The notes: generated by a model not told the origin, from the letters alone. Positions 23,964-32,297 are shown, counted from the first letter of the stretch. The stretch is 64,000 bases of DNA from CAVVNN01 sp963749605 (GCA_963749605.1 CAVVNN010000004.1:248001-312000); one strand, 5' to 3'. Numbers and translations: made by a program.

Positions 23964-24806
23964 TCAGCGACGCACCTCCTCGCGGATCGCCTCCGGGGAG
24001 CTGTTGACGAGCACCCGCCAGCGGGCCAGGATCTGACCGCGGCGACCGTTGCTGCGGGTGGAGGCGAGGTAGATCAACGGGGTGCTGCTCGGCACGCTGG
24101 CCAGCGCGGCGAGCGCAGTCGGCACCTCGTGCCCGAGTATCTCGGTCACCGCCGCGATCCGCCGCGCCGCCGCGCCGCCGCGGCTGGCCCTCCGCGCCAG
24201 CTCGGCGAAGCGGCTCCACTCGGCCCGCTCGAGGGCCCGGTCGACGATCCGGGCCAGGCCGAAGACGCCGCCGACCCTGCCCGGCGTCCTCGCCGCGTCG
24301 AGCAGGACCCGCTCGACTCCGGCCAGGCGGATGAGGACGCCGTGGCGCTCCTGCATCGCGCTGCCCTCCAGTTCGAGCACGCGGCGCGCCACCAGGGCGA
24401 TTCCGAGCTCGCGCCAGCCTGCGGGCGCGCTGGTGCCCGCGCGCACGCATACCTGGACAGCGCCAGGGCGATCCGGCGTCAGGTTGTGCTCGTAGGCGGC
24501 GGAGGCAAGGCCAACGTAGTAGGGCACCTTCCAGGCCGACAGCGCGGGCCAGGGATTGGGGGCGTGGATGCCGGCGCTCTCCCCCAGCAGCGGTTCGTAC
24601 TGGCCGGCGTGGGTGCGATGTAGCCAGCCCTTCCTCGCCAGCCGCGAGGCAAGGTCATAGGTGCGCGCCTTCGGCACGTCCAGGATCTCCGCCATCTTGT
24701 CCAAGTCGATCGTCGGCGGGCGCTCGAGCTCGAGCCAGCTGACCAGCTCGGCCTCGCGCCGGCTGAGCGTGCGAGGGGATCCGAGTCGATTCTGCGCTGC
24801 AGACAT
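23964..24806 (-). CDS. abiEi: AbiEi-type antitoxin
   Basis: 280 residues from ATG 24806. The N terminus is a winged-helix-type domain (TLSRREAELVSWLELER, then MAEILDVPKARTYDLASRLARKGWLHRTHAGQYEPL), as in AbiEi/DUF4095 antitoxins that repress their own operon. The C-terminal part includes the AbiEi-like VERVLLDAARTPGRVGGV block. A promoter with an inverted-repeat operator precedes it. Upstream in-frame ATG 24854 lies inside that operator and is less likely. Confidence 0.8.
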   Translation of the reverse strand: MSAAQNRLGSPRTLSRREAELVSWLELERPPTIDLDKMAEILDVPKARTYDLASRLARKGWLHRTHAGQYEPLLGESAGIHAPNPWPALSAWKVPYYVGLASAAYEHNLTPDRPGAVQVCVRAGTSAPAGWRELGIALVARRVLELEGSAMQERHGVLIRLAGVERVLLDAARTPGRVGGVFGLARIVDRALERAEWSRFAELARRASRGGAAARRIAAVTEILGHEVPTALAALASVPSSTPLIYLASTRSNGRRGQILARWRVLVNSSPEAIREEVRR

Positions 24807-24814
24807 AGTGGTAA

Positions 24815-24848
24815 AAGTATAGGGCAATCTTGCAGTATCAGCGATACT
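24815..24848 (-). promoter_or_regulatory. abiE promoter and operator
   Basis: On the reverse strand, TATACT (-10, at 24820-24815) ends 9 nt before ATG 24806, implying a leaderless or near-leaderless mRNA. A perfect inverted repeat, AGTATC-AGC-GATACT (24834-24848), lies upstream near the -35 zone. AbiEi-type antitoxins bind such repeats. Confidence 0.55.
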
Positions 24849-24939
24849 CCCCATAACATTTACGACTACCCCCTGGCCTTCGAGCTCGGCCGCTGCCGCA
24901 CCTCGCAGGCCACCGATCCTGACGCAATCATCTGAAGTT

Positions 24940-25222
24940 CGCGGCCTACACGCCTCGTGCACAATCGCGCCACCAGTCAGACACCAGCGTCTCCGGCGTG
25001 CGGTTTGCCACCGACTCTCTCCCCGCCAACCTGGGCAGATTCAAGCACCGCGCCGCCGGCTGTCAACCCCCTGCGGGGGTCGGGCGCTTCGCGCCCTTGA
25101 CAGCCTCACGCGGCGCGGTGCTGTTGGGCATCCAGGTCGTTAAGGATGGACTGCGCGGGACGGGGCGGGGGGTAGAAAAAGGCGTAGAAGCACCCGTAGA
25201 AACGCGTTCTACAGCCACGCCG
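24940..25222 (+). repeat. Folded island repeat, copy 3 (fullest)
   Basis: Three-way-junction palindrome at 25044-25122 with the same 13-bp outer and 9-bp inner arms as copy 2, and side hairpins CCCCC-TGC-GGGGG and GGGCGC-TTC-GCGCCC. The linker is followed by GTAGAA iterons at 25172, 25184 and 25196 (12-bp spacing) and inverted TTCTAC at 25207-25212. Upstream homology with copy 2 starts near 24940. Confidence 0.8.
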
Positions 25223-25685
25223 CTTGCCAGAGCCGTTTGAGGCCCTCCGCAGCCGCCGACCAAACCCGCTCACCATAGGTGATCGATTTTGGTCGGCTGC
25301 TGCTACAGGTAGGTGAAGAGGGCAAGCGGCGAGGTGGTCGGAAAAGCAGGTGAGAAGTTCTGCAGAGAGGGTGGGATGGATAGGGAACAAATCTAGTTAC
25401 TGCTACTGCACCCGAGAAGCGACGGCGGTCGTCTGGGGCGGCTAACGGCATGTGTGCGTCAGCGGTTCCCCGGCGACGGGGGTGAGAGACAGCGGCACTG
25501 GATAGCGGCGGTGGGACGAGCGAGGGGCCCCATGAGTGGTGGGCGGCTGGGTTGAGACGGCGACTGTTGGCGGAGCCTTCGCATCGACGATCCGTCCAGT
25601 TGCGAGCGAGAAAAGTGGGCGTTGGATCAACGCCCTGATGCAAAGGGGGGCTAATTCGCAGCCGCGTTCGCTTGATGTCTACGTC
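25223..25685. other. Spacer before the mobility module
   Basis: About 460 bases without a convincing gene. The frame of the replication-relaxation gene is open back to 25536, but that part has no homology signal. A promoter for the 25686 gene is expected here; none is obvious. Confidence 0.4.
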
Positions 25686-26387
25686 ATGGAGACGGCGCTC
25701 GCAGCGGTATCGATTCACCCCCGGCGGCCAGGGCCGCGGCAAAGCCGCGACCGCGAACTGGTGCGCTTCGTCGGCCGCCACGGCGTCGTCGCGATCGAAC
25801 ACGTGATGGTGAGCCTCGACGTGCGCAGCGCGGCGGCCTACCGCCGCGTCGCCGCCTGCATCGAGCGCGGCCTGCTGGAGCGCCTCGAGCTGCTGCGCGC
25901 AGAGCCGAGCCTGCTGCGAGCCACCCGCGAGGGCCTGCGCTACGCCGGCCTCGGCTTCCCCGTCGCCGTCGTCTCCGCGGGCTCGGCCGGGCACTGGCTG
26001 CGCTGCGCCTCGGTGGCCCAGCAGCTGGTCGGGGAGTTCGGCCCCGGGCACGTGATCACCGAGCGCGAGCTGGTCTTCGCCGAGCGCCTCGAGGGGCGCC
26101 CGATCGCCAGCGCCAAGGTCGGCGAGCTGCCAAACGGCGAGCCGCAGCTGCACCGCCCCGACCTGGCGGTCCTCGCCGACACAGGCCCGATCGCGGTCGA
26201 GGTCGAGCTGACGCCGAAGTCCCCGCAGCGCCTGGAGGGCATCATCCGCGCCTGGCGCCGGGCGCACTGGGTGGCGGAGATCCGCTACTACTGCGAACCG
26301 GGCCCCACCCGCCGGGCGCTGGAGCGCACCGTCGCCAAGGTCCACGCCGAGCAGCGGATCGGCATCTTCGAGGCGGTGGCGCGGTGA
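25686..26387 (+). CDS. Replication-relaxation (MobC-like) family protein
   Basis: About 233 residues from ATG 25686. Residues 20-75 form a winged helix (RDRELVRFVGRHGVVAIEHVMVSLD, then RRVAACIERGLLERLELL). The C-terminal half ends in a strand-helix region with PIAVEVELTPKSPQRLEGII, as in the actinobacterial replication-relaxation family next to TraG-like genes. The group is thought to aid plasmid or ICE mobilisation. It overlaps the TraG-like gene by 4 nt (GTGA). Confidence 0.72.
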   Translation: METALAAVSIHPRRPGPRQSRDRELVRFVGRHGVVAIEHVMVSLDVRSAAAYRRVAACIERGLLERLELLRAEPSLLRATREGLRYAGLGFPVAVVSAGSAGHWLRCASVAQQLVGEFGPGHVITERELVFAERLEGRPIASAKVGELPNGEPQLHRPDLAVLADTGPIAVEVELTPKSPQRLEGIIRAWRRAHWVAEIRYYCEPGPTRRALERTVAKVHAEQRIGIFEAVAR

Positions 26388-28366
26388 GTGGGCAGGAAAG
26401 CCTCGGCCCCGAGATCGGTCATGTCCTGCTCACGCTGGCGGTGGCGCTGGTCCTCGGCTTCGCGGCCGGTGTCGTCGCGATTCGCTCCCTGCAGCGCGAG
26501 GGCCTGCACTGGAGCTGGGGGGTGCTGGGGGCGCCGGTCTCCTATCCACTCTGGTTCGTCGACTGGCGGCTGGGGCTGGTCTGCAGCGCCGCGACGCTGA
26601 CGACGATGCGCCGCGGCGCCCGCGAGCACGGCGAAGTCCTCTACCACGGCGGCGAGGAGGCGCGTGCGTTCCGCGACGCGCCCGGACCGGTTCGCTTCGC
26701 CTGGGGGCAGGTGAAGGCCAGGCGCTATCGCGGCGGTCGCCTCAAGCGCGGCCGCCTCGCGCTCGGCACCCGAGCCGACGGCGGCCGCTGCCGGGTGCCC
26801 TTCGGCATCGCCCACGGCGTTCACGGGCTGGTGCTCGGCGCCACCGGCTACGGCAAGACGGTCACCCAGGCGGCAATCGCCCAGGCCTACGTCCGCTCCG
26901 GACAGGCGGTGATCGCGATCGACCCCAAGGGCGACCCCGCCCTGCGCGAGTCGCTACGACAGGCGGCCGCGCAGTCCGGAGCGACCTTCCGCGAGTGGAG
27001 CCCCACCGGCCCCACCGTCTACAACCCCCTCGCTCGCGGCGGCCCAACCGAGATCGCCGACAAGGCGCTGGCCGCGCACCAGTGGTCTGAGGCCCACTAC
27101 GAAGTCGCCACCCAGCGCCTGCTGGGGCACGCGCTGACGACGATGCAGGCGGCCCAGATCTGGCCGCCGAGCCTCACCACGCTGGTCCGCCACATGGAGC
27201 TTGACCGCCTTGAGGACCTCGCCTCCGACCTCGGCGGGCGCACCTGCGAGCGGGTCTGCGCCTACCTCGACGGTCTCTCCACCCGCGCCAAGGGCGACCT
27301 CGGCGGCGGCCGCGACCGCCTTGCCGTGCTGGCGGAGTCTGAGCTCGGCCCGCGCCTTGACCCGGCGCTGGGCGACGGCCAGCTGCTCGACCTGCGCGAA
27401 TCGCTGTCGGCCGGCGACGTCCTCTACTTCGACCTCGACGCCGACCGCTACCCCGCCGCCTCGCAGCTGCTCGCCGCGGCGCTGGTGATCGACCTGGTCG
27501 GCCTGACTGCCGAGCTGCAGGGCCAGGGGCTGGGCGGCCTGCTGGTGATCGAGGAGTTCGGGGCGCTGGCGGCCTCCCAGGTCTGTCGCCTCTTCGCCCG
27601 CGCCCGCTCGGCTGGGCTCAGCCTGCTGCTGGGGGCGCAGAGCTTCGCCGACCTGCGTGCCGCCGAGCGGAGCTCCGACACCCTGACCGAGCAGGTGATC
27701 GCCAACGTCGAGTTCACCGTCGCCCACCGCATCGGCGACCCCGACTCAGCCCAGCTGCTGGCGCGGATGGCGGGCACCGCGCCGGCCTGGTCGATGAGCG
27801 AGCGGGTCAGCGGCACGGCGAGGGTCGAAAGCGAGGAGCGGGGCACGCGGACCCGCACCCGCGAGCTGCGGGTCGAGCCCGATGAGTTCCAGGGCCTCGG
27901 CGTCGGCGAGGCGGTGGTGATCAACCCGAGCGCCAGACGGCGGGCGCAGGTGGTGCGGATCTGGCCGCCGGAGACGGCTGCCGAACCCAGTCGCGCCCGC
28001 GAGTCAGGGCACGACGCATATGATCGAGCGGCCTCGTCTTCCGCCGATTTCGAAGGTAAAATGTTCTCTCATATAAGTGGGGCCGCGCGAGTGGAGTCGC
28101 CGGCCCCGTGGCGACGGGTCAAGCGGAACTCGCCCCGTCGCAGCGGGAACGGTAGCTCGCTACCGGCCTCAGAAGCGGCCCCCGGCGGCGCGCCAACGCC
28201 AACCGAGGGCCTGACCGCAAGGAGAACGACCTCCTCATGGCTGACCAGAACCCTACGCGCGGCGAGCCGCCCGTCACCCCCGACCCTCAGGCCGCCGCTG
28301 ACGGGCCCGCGCACGCCGCGATCGACTCGCCCTCGAGCCGCAAGCCATCGGCGGCAGATCGGCTGA
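26384..28366 (+). CDS. TraG/VirD4-like coupling ATPase
   Basis: 660 residues from GTG 26384. The N terminus has two hydrophobic segments (VLLTLAVALVLGFAAGVVAI, about 11-30, and a short one near 55), then the Walker A LGATGYGKT near residue 154 and Walker B GLLVIEEFGAL near 388. These hexameric ATPases couple relaxosome DNA to a type IV channel. The last ~110 residues (Ser/Arg/Pro-rich, ending SHRRQIG) look non-natural and run 130 nt into the excisionase gene, so the functional protein may end near residue 550 or a stop was lost. Confidence 0.75.
   Translation: MSGQESLGPEIGHVLLTLAVALVLGFAAGVVAIRSLQREGLHWSWGVLGAPVSYPLWFVDWRLGLVCSAATLTTMRRGAREHGEVLYHGGEEARAFRDAPGPVRFAWGQVKARRYRGGRLKRGRLALGTRADGGRCRVPFGIAHGVHGLVLGATGYGKTVTQAAIAQAYVRSGQAVIAIDPKGDPALRESLRQAAAQSGATFREWSPTGPTVYNPLARGGPTEIADKALAAHQWSEAHYEVATQRLLGHALTTMQAAQIWPPSLTTLVRHMELDRLEDLASDLGGRTCERVCAYLDGLSTRAKGDLGGGRDRLAVLAESELGPRLDPALGDGQLLDLRESLSAGDVLYFDLDADRYPAASQLLAAALVIDLVGLTAELQGQGLGGLLVIEEFGALAASQVCRLFARARSAGLSLLLGAQSFADLRAAERSSDTLTEQVIANVEFTVAHRIGDPDSAQLLARMAGTAPAWSMSERVSGTARVESEERGTRTRTRELRVEPDEFQGLGVGEAVVINPSARRRAQVVRIWPPETAAEPSRARESGHDAYDRAASSSADFEGKMFSHISGAARVESPAPWRRVKRNSPRRSGNGSSLPASEAAPGGAPTPTEGLTARRTTSSWLTRTLRAASRPSPPTLRPPLTGPRTPRSTRPRAASHRRQIG
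28172..28236 (+). promoter_or_regulatory. Hairpin leader, copy B
   Basis: Hairpin at 28177-28211 with the arms described for copy A, then CTGACC and GGAG, 25 nt before ATG 28237. It lies inside the 3' end of the TraG-like reading frame. Confidence 0.5.
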
Positions 28367-28740
28367 CGGGCACAATGGCGGACGTACGAAAAAAGAGCCT
28401 CGATCGGCACCTGGCCGGCTCCTCTGCGGAGCCAGGAGCCAAGCATGCGCAAAACGGGCGTCAGCCGATCGACGAGAGGTACTGGACAGCAAAGGAGTGG
28501 GCGATGAGAACCCGCGTGCCCTACCGAACCATTCTCAGTGCAACGGCACGGGGTGAGCTGAGTGCCGTTCGCCCTTCGGGAAAAGCCCACGGGATCATCC
28601 TGATTTCCGAGTCGAGCTGGGAAGCGTGGCTGGATCACTCTCGGCTCAGAGTCCGTGTACCAACCCGGGTCCCGACCCGGGTCAGCCTCTCTCGTCCAAA
28701 CGGACGGGACGGCTCTCTCCACGACCTTGCGCTGAGCTGA
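28237..28740 (+). CDS. Excisionase-like DNA-binding protein
   Basis: 167 residues starting MADQNPTRGEPP, with AAGGAG upstream (28219-28224). After a Ser/Pro-rich N-terminal stretch, residues about 85-130 read as an excisionase-type helix-turn-helix: ERYWTAKEWAMRTRVPYRTI then SGKAHGIILISESSWEAWL. Xis proteins steer integrases towards excision. It ends 3 nt before the integrase start, the usual xis-int order. The first ten codons resemble the gene at 457-98, suggesting a shared 5' module. Confidence 0.68.
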   Translation: MADQNPTRGEPPVTPDPQAAADGPAHAAIDSPSSRKPSAADRLTGTMADVRKKSLDRHLAGSSAEPGAKHAQNGRQPIDERYWTAKEWAMRTRVPYRTILSATARGELSAVRPSGKAHGIILISESSWEAWLDHSRLRVRVPTRVPTRVSLSRPNGRDGSLHDLALS

Positions 28741-28743
28741 CCG

Positions 28744-30009
28744 ATGCCACGTCAAGAGCAGGGCATCGAGTACTACTTCACGCCGAGCGGCGAAAAGCGC
28801 TACCGCGTCCGTTGGGAAGAAGAAGGCAAGCATCGCAGTCGCTCGTTTCGGCGACTCTCCGGTGAGGACGGAGCGCGCGCCTTCTACCAAAAGGTGCGGC
28901 AGTCTCAAGAGGCTGGACGGCGCCTCGTCGCAGCTGGGAGTCAAACGCTCACGCTTGCCCTTTTCGTCGCCGACATTTGGGCGCCGCGGGCAAAGCGGCG
29001 CCTCGCGAAGAAGACCTGGGACCGCGATTCGCGCGTCTACAACAACCACGTCCTCCACCAGCTCGGCGCGCGCCCGATCGCGCAGATAGACGTCGAGGAC
29101 CTGGTTCGGTGGCAGGACGGCCGCGAAGAGGCGGGAGTCGGCGACCCCACCCTGATCAAGGCGATCAGCATCCTCTCGAGCATCTTCCGCGAGGCTGCGC
29201 GCCGCCCGCGGAGCACAGGCGTCGCCCGCAACCCGGTCGGCCTGCTCGACAAGCCCTCGGCCAAGCGCCGTCGGCGGCCGCTTGTGTGGGGGCCGGTGGT
29301 GGTCGAGCGCGTTCGCTACCAGCTGCTCGTCAATTCTCTGCGCATCAATCCCGCGAAAGAGCTGATGGCTCTCCGCGACGCCCTGCTCGTCAGCCTGATG
29401 GAGATGACCGGCTCCCGCCCGGGCGAGGCGCTGGGCCTGCGCCGGGGCGAGATCGGCAAGCGCATCGCCATTGCTCGCGCGCTGAGCGGCAAGGAGATCG
29501 CCGACCGCACCAAGACCGACCGGGACCGCGTCGTTCCCGTCCTGGCGCCGCTGATGGCCGACCTCGACGCGCTGCGTGAGCTGAGCGGCGACGGTCCCGA
29601 GGACTACGTGATCCAGACTCCGGGCGGCGCGCATTGGGTCGAAACCGACTGGCGAAACTTCCGCTCGCGCCATTTCGTCCCCGCGCTCGAAAGGGTTGAA
29701 GCGGAGTGGGCGCAGTGGCGGGAAGAGCTTCCGGATCCCAAGGCCGTCCGCGAGAGCGTCGCCGGCCTCGCCGCCACCCGCCCCTACGACCTCGGCCGCC
29801 ACACCCACTCCGCGCTGATGCTCGCCTCGGGCATGAGCCTGCAGCGCCTCGCCCGCATCCAGGGCCACAGCATCCGCGTCCTCGACGAAACCTATTCGGA
29901 GGAACTGGCCGAGTTCCAAGATCGCGCCGGGCGCATCGACCCCGTCGCCGAGATCGAAAAAGCCCGGGCGCTGGTCTGGGGCGAGCGCGATCCCAGCACC
30001 GGCAAGTAG
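28744..30009 (+). CDS. int: Tyrosine-family integrase
   Basis: 421 residues. The N-terminal arm-binding part (YRVRWEEEGKHRSRSFR) is followed by a SAM-like core-binding domain (LALFVADIWAPRAKR, then LVRWQDGREEAG) and the catalytic domain: Arg in TGSRPGEALGL, Lys in TKTDRDRVVPV, His-x-x-Arg as DLGRHTHSALMLASG, GH in IQGHSIRV, and the nucleophile Tyr in ETYSEEL. The LGRHTH block carries one extra residue compared with the common DLRHTHAS form. It ends 193 nt before tRNA-Thr copy 2, with tandem 11-bp repeats between, so it probably recombines there. Confidence 0.9.
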   Translation: MPRQEQGIEYYFTPSGEKRYRVRWEEEGKHRSRSFRRLSGEDGARAFYQKVRQSQEAGRRLVAAGSQTLTLALFVADIWAPRAKRRLAKKTWDRDSRVYNNHVLHQLGARPIAQIDVEDLVRWQDGREEAGVGDPTLIKAISILSSIFREAARRPRSTGVARNPVGLLDKPSAKRRRRPLVWGPVVVERVRYQLLVNSLRINPAKELMALRDALLVSLMEMTGSRPGEALGLRRGEIGKRIAIARALSGKEIADRTKTDRDRVVPVLAPLMADLDALRELSGDGPEDYVIQTPGGAHWVETDWRNFRSRHFVPALERVEAEWAQWREELPDPKAVRESVAGLAATRPYDLGRHTHSALMLASGMSLQRLARIQGHSIRVLDETYSEELAEFQDRAGRIDPVAEIEKARALVWGERDPSTGK

Positions 30010-30129
30010 CGGTCGAGCGGCATCTGTGACCTGCCGAAGTCCGCGTTCGGGCGTCTAACATCGCCTCGATGACGCCGCGGCTAATTGAGTCCTGGGAACC
30101 CGTTCGGGGGGCCGATTTTGCAGTTGGCC

Positions 30130-30151
30130 TCCCATCTGGCTCCCATCTGGC
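30130..30151 (+). repeat. Tandem 11-bp repeats, candidate integrase arm sites
   Basis: TCCCATCTGGC occurs twice head to tail (30130-30140, 30141-30151) between the integrase gene and tRNA-Thr copy 2. Tandem short direct repeats next to int and att are typical of arm-type binding sites. Confidence 0.5.
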
Positions 30152-30202
30152 TCAAGCAGCCCCAACGTTCATCACATACTTTTGGCTCTGTAGAGCCGTC
30201 TC

Positions 30203-30275
<73 letters not shown>

Positions 30276-30326
30276 CTTCTGGCTGGACAGCCAGGCTGCG
30301 CTGCCGGTCTATAGGCTCCCGCGCCG

Positions 30327-31469
30327 ATGGACTTCGCCCTCACCGACGAGCAGAGCGACTTCGTCGCCGCGATTCGCGACTTCTGCGAGCGCGAGTGCGG
30401 GACGCAGGAGCAGCGCGAGCGGCTTACGGACTCTTATAAAGAGCACCACAGCTTCGAGCTGTACCGCAAGATGGCCGAGCTGGGTTGGCTCGGGGTGACG
30501 ATCCCGGAGGAGTACGGCGGCTCGGGGGGCTCGATGCTCGACGCCTGTCTCTTCATGGAGGAGTCCTCGCGCGGGCTCGCCCCGATCGGGGGCTACGCGA
30601 CGACGCTGATCGTCGCCGGCGCCACCGGCCGCTTCGGCACCGAGGAGCAGAAGGCCGAGATCCTCGGCGGGATCGCGCGCGGCGCGGTCGAGGCGATCGC
30701 GATGACCGAGCCCGAGTCCGGCTCCGACGTCGGCTCGCTCACCACCTTCGCCGAGCGCGTCGACGGCGGCTTCGTCATCAACGGCCAGAAGGTCTTCATC
30801 TCCAACGCCCACATCTCCGACCACGTCCTCGTCGTCTGCCGCACCACCAAAGCCGAGTCCAAGCACGAGGGCCTGACGATGCTCTGGGTCCCCCGTGGCG
30901 CCGACGGCATGGAGGTGAAGCCGATCGAGACGATGGGGGGGAGAGACACCAACTACGTCTACTTCACCGACTGCACGGTCCCCGAGGACGCGGTGCTCGG
31001 GGAGGTCGACCAAGCCTGGACCCAGCTGATGGCCGGCCTCAACGTCGAGCGGCTGATCCTCGCGGCGACGATGCTCGGGATCGCCCAGCGCGCCTTCGAC
31101 GACGCCCTCGCCTATGTAAAGGAGCGCCGCCAGTTCGGCCGCCCGATCGGCTCCTTCCAGTCCCTTCAGCACCGCCTCGCCGACATGGCGACCGACCTCG
31201 AGGCGGCTCGCCTGATGACCCGCTGGGTCGCCACCCTCACCGACGAGGACCCCGGCCGGATGCTGCCCCGCGAGGCCTCGATGGTCAAGCTCCACGTCAC
31301 CGAAGTGGCCAAGCGCGTCGCCCTGGAGGGAATGCAGCTGATGGGCGGCTACGGCTACTCGTCCGAGTACGACATGGAGCGCCTCGTCCGCGCCACGCTG
31401 GTCTCCACCATCTACGGCGGCACCTCGGAGATCCAGCGCAACATCATCGCCAAGACGCTCGGCCTTTGA
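30327..31469 (+). CDS. Acyl-CoA dehydrogenase
   Basis: 380 residues, the standard length. FAD-dependent oxidation of an acyl-CoA to enoyl-CoA. Family signatures: AIAMTEPESGSDVGSLTT (FAD/substrate-binding), ILAATMLGIAQRAFDDALAYVKERRQFG, and the C-terminal LEGMQLMGGYGYSSEYDMER with the usual catalytic-base region, then TIYGGTSEIQRNIIAK. It is the first gene after the tRNA and the first of the chromosomal block. It precedes rpmG by 100 nt and is probably separately transcribed. Confidence 0.93.
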   Translation: MDFALTDEQSDFVAAIRDFCERECGTQEQRERLTDSYKEHHSFELYRKMAELGWLGVTIPEEYGGSGGSMLDACLFMEESSRGLAPIGGYATTLIVAGATGRFGTEEQKAEILGGIARGAVEAIAMTEPESGSDVGSLTTFAERVDGGFVINGQKVFISNAHISDHVLVVCRTTKAESKHEGLTMLWVPRGADGMEVKPIETMGGRDTNYVYFTDCTVPEDAVLGEVDQAWTQLMAGLNVERLILAATMLGIAQRAFDDALAYVKERRQFGRPIGSFQSLQHRLADMATDLEAARLMTRWVATLTDEDPGRMLPREASMVKLHVTEVAKRVALEGMQLMGGYGYSSEYDMERLVRATLVSTIYGGTSEIQRNIIAKTLGL

Positions 31470-31569
31470 GCACGCGCCGGACCGCACCGGACCGCTATCC
31501 TTCGCGCAGCCTCGTGCTCCGGCCCGGGGTTTTCTCTTGTAACGGCCGTCCGTACGTGAACGAGGAGAC

Positions 31570-31734
31570 ATGGCTCGCGGAGATGTCCGCATCGCGGTGA
31601 CGCTGGCTTGCGAAGAGTGCAAGCGGCGCAACTACCAAACGAACAAGTCCCGGCGAAACTCGCCGGACCGCGTCGAGCTGCGCAAGTTCTGCCGTTGGTG
31701 CGGGCGCCACACGCCCCACAAAGAGACGCGGTAG
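31570..31734 (+). CDS. rpmG: 50S ribosomal protein L33
   Basis: 54-residue bL33, too short for most ORF lists. MARGDVRIAVTLACEECKRR begins it, and the C terminus has RKFCRWCGRHTPHKETR; the two CxxC pairs form a zinc ribbon. GAGGAG precedes the ATG. secE follows immediately with no gap. Zinc-type L33 is expected when zinc is available. Confidence 0.96.
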   Translation: MARGDVRIAVTLACEECKRRNYQTNKSRRNSPDRVELRKFCRWCGRHTPHKETR

Positions 31735-32265
31735 ATGGCCAAGACGCGCGCACAGCGCAAGGCCGAGCGCAGGGCGCGCGAAGCGGAGGAGCGCAAGCGC
31801 TCCGGCTCCGCCGACCCGCTGGGGGCCGAGTCCCGCGCCCAGCACGACACCCAGGTCCCGGTCTCCGGCGACATCGCCGAGATCGAGGCGGTGGAGGCCG
31901 GGATGGCGGCCGGCGCCTCCGAGGCGCAGCTCGAAACCCCCGACGCCCCGAAGGCCTCTCGCGCCCAGCGCCGCGCCGAGGAGAAGCAGCGCAAGGAGGC
32001 CGAGAAGCGCCGCCGCGCCGAGCAGAAGCGCCAGGAGAGCGAGCAGCTCGCCCGCAAGCAGAAGCAGGCGAGCGCCGAACGCCAGCGCGGCGGGGTGGTC
32101 GGCTTCCTCGTATCCTGCTGGGCCGAGCTGAAGAAAGTCCAGTGGCCCGACCGCGAAACACTGGTCCAGGCAACCGCCGTCACCATCCTCTTCGTCGCAG
32201 TCGCAGCCACCTACCTGGGCGCCCTCGACGCCATCTTCAACTTCCTGATCAAGCGGATCCTGTAG
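31735..32265 (+). CDS. secE: Preprotein translocase subunit SecE
   Basis: 176 residues. The conserved SecE part is the last 60 residues: an amphipathic helix WAELKKVQWPDRETLVQATAV and a single transmembrane segment (TILFVAVAATYLGALDAIF). The first 110 residues are a charged Lys/Arg/Glu-rich extension (coiled-coil-like EEKQRKEAEKRRRAEQKRQE) unlike the roughly 60-residue minimal SecE, as in other actinobacteria. It clamps SecY in the translocon. It starts directly after rpmG and precedes nusG by 32 nt. Confidence 0.93.
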   Translation: MAKTRAQRKAERRAREAEERKRSGSADPLGAESRAQHDTQVPVSGDIAEIEAVEAGMAAGASEAQLETPDAPKASRAQRRAEEKQRKEAEKRRRAEQKRQESEQLARKQKQASAERQRGGVVGFLVSCWAELKKVQWPDRETLVQATAVTILFVAVAATYLGALDAIFNFLIKRIL

Positions 32266-32297
32266 CTCCGGGCTCCCCGACCAAAGGCCTCTTACTG

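Noticed and set aside
23079..24623. 514-codon forward frame opposite the AbiE genes
   Set aside because: Shadow frame; the reverse strand has unmistakable AbiEii and AbiEi motifs.
17407..25122. Folded repeats as integron attC sites
   Set aside because: No GTTRRRY core and no IntI-like integrase in the window; attC sites form one imperfect hairpin, not a T-shape.
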